64,000 bases of DNA, taken from NCBI RefSeq assembly GCF_000182565.1, contig NW_015971551.1, positions 213,638 to 277,637 on the forward strand, in the 5' to 3' direction. Position 1 is the first letter of the stretch; each line of letters starts with the position of its first letter. The position numbers and the translations under genes are program-made. This DNA is from Spizellomyces punctatus DAOM BR117. Its lineage: Eukaryota > Chytridiomycota > Chytridiomycetes > Spizellomycetales > Spizellomycetaceae. Of this stretch, positions 63,612-64,000 are shown in pieces. The notes below the pieces were generated by a model. It was not told where the DNA came from, did no database searches, and saw only the letters and a list, made by a program, of their open reading frames with translations.

Positions 63612-64000
63612 ATGCCATTAACAACCCTAGAACGAATCATAAACCTCAAGGAATCGTCGTCTTTGATAGTGATTGAAGACTCTACAAAACAGTCATGCGC
63701 TAGACTTTTGAAAGCTTTTGCAGCGTCAAGCATAGGTCCTGACAGGTAAGTTTCTTTGACCGTTGATTGACAAATAATCATGGCTAAAATTGCCTTGACA
63801 TCGAAGGAGGCTTGTGGTGGTGTCTGTCGAACAGGCGTACTGGAAATGGAAGCGAATACTGAATTTGGAGAGGTATGTGAAATGCTGAGGAATGCGGAAC
63901 CGATCGTTACTGACGGTACACTAAGCCTGACCATAATAGATGTATATTCCTCCTGCTTTTCATGGCTCGATCCTCCTGTGGCCGCCCCGGTCCGATCTGC
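63612..64000 (+). CDS. ELP5-like Elongator subunit, partial at right edge
   Basis: ATG 63612 (MPLTTLERIINLKESSSLIV, then IEDSTKQSCARLLKAFAASS) is followed, after an intron, by VLEMEANTEFGEVCEMLRNA and EPIVTDGTLSLTIIDVYSSC then FSWLDPP to the window end. The form LERIINLKESSSLIVIEDST resembles the start of Elp5 (Iki1), and TIIDVYSSCFSWLDPP resembles its IDCYSDPLGWLD-like block. The splice gtcctg...gaacag keeps frame but has a weak donor; gtaagt nearby would break it. Elp5 forms part of the Elp4-5-6 ring of Elongator, which modifies tRNA wobble uridines. The opposite-strand frame at 63587-63934 has no family resemblance. Tentative. Confidence 0.4.

Noticed and set aside
63587-63934. Minus-strand 115-residue frame at the right edge
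   Set aside because: The plus strand has a frame resembling ELP5 in the same place; the minus frame has no family match.

Overview
The window is nuclear DNA of a fungus with short spliceosomal introns (GT..AG, mostly about 40-90 bp, up to 13 per gene), separate promoters for most genes, and genes packed on both strands with intergenic gaps of 0.1-1 kb. The gene content points to a flagellated (zoosporic, chytrid-type) fungus. It carries delta-tubulin (a centriole protein missing from non-flagellated fungi), a FANK1-like FN3/ankyrin protein, a CCDC66-like protein and a CCDC181/CCDC34-like coiled-coil protein, alongside typically fungal genes (SWI6-type cell-cycle ankyrin protein, LysM/expansin-like secreted protein, Mnr2/Alr1-type CorA, questin-oxidase-like protein). 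The species is not determined. Splice forms were worked out by hand from frame, splice signals and family similarity; coordinates give the genomic span.

Layout. 1-1.9 kb: a partial unknown gene on the minus strand. 2.3-6.2 kb: a gene-poor, rearranged stretch with an intronless HD-domain phosphohydrolase, scattered fragments of that gene, a truncated kinase N-lobe, a dispersed repeat and a small spliced repeat-borne ORF. 6.6-10.6 kb: a 1,287-residue protein joining an Inp1-like N-terminal domain to long 11-residue perilipin-like repeats. 11-16 kb (minus): expansin-like/LysM protein, F-box/LRR protein, HAD dehalogenase. 16.5-18.6 kb (plus): SWI6-like protein and a Lys-rich small protein. 19-25 kb: heat-shock factor (minus) head-to-head with VPS1 dynamin (plus). 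25-31 kb: two unknown proteins, a mitochondrial HMG-box protein, a small membrane protein and a questin-oxidase-like protein. 31-39 kb: CorA Mg2+ transporter, FANK1-like, histidine phosphatase, coiled-coil protein, Mpv17-like protein. 39-46.7 kb: DinB-like, promethin-like, helical/EF-hand-like, alpha/beta hydrolase and ubiquitin-like proteins. 47-54.5 kb: delta-tubulin, TAF9, NIPA transporter, GPI-anchored DM13-like protein, RPN13. 54.7-64 kb: ethanolamine kinase, HUS1, CHMP7, CCDC66-like, a second copy of the small spliced element, and the start of an ELP5-like gene.

No operons, CRISPR arrays or convincing tRNA genes were seen. Functional themes shared by neighbours are the flagellum/centriole (four genes), Mg2+ transport (CorA and NIPA), ubiquitin/proteasome and ESCRT (RPN13, CHMP7, F-box), and possibly lipid droplets (the 11-mer repeat protein and the promethin-like protein). 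The most unusual items are the Inp1-like/11-mer repeat protein, the HD gene surrounded by its own fragments, and the two-copy dispersed spliced element at 5.0 and 63.0 kb.
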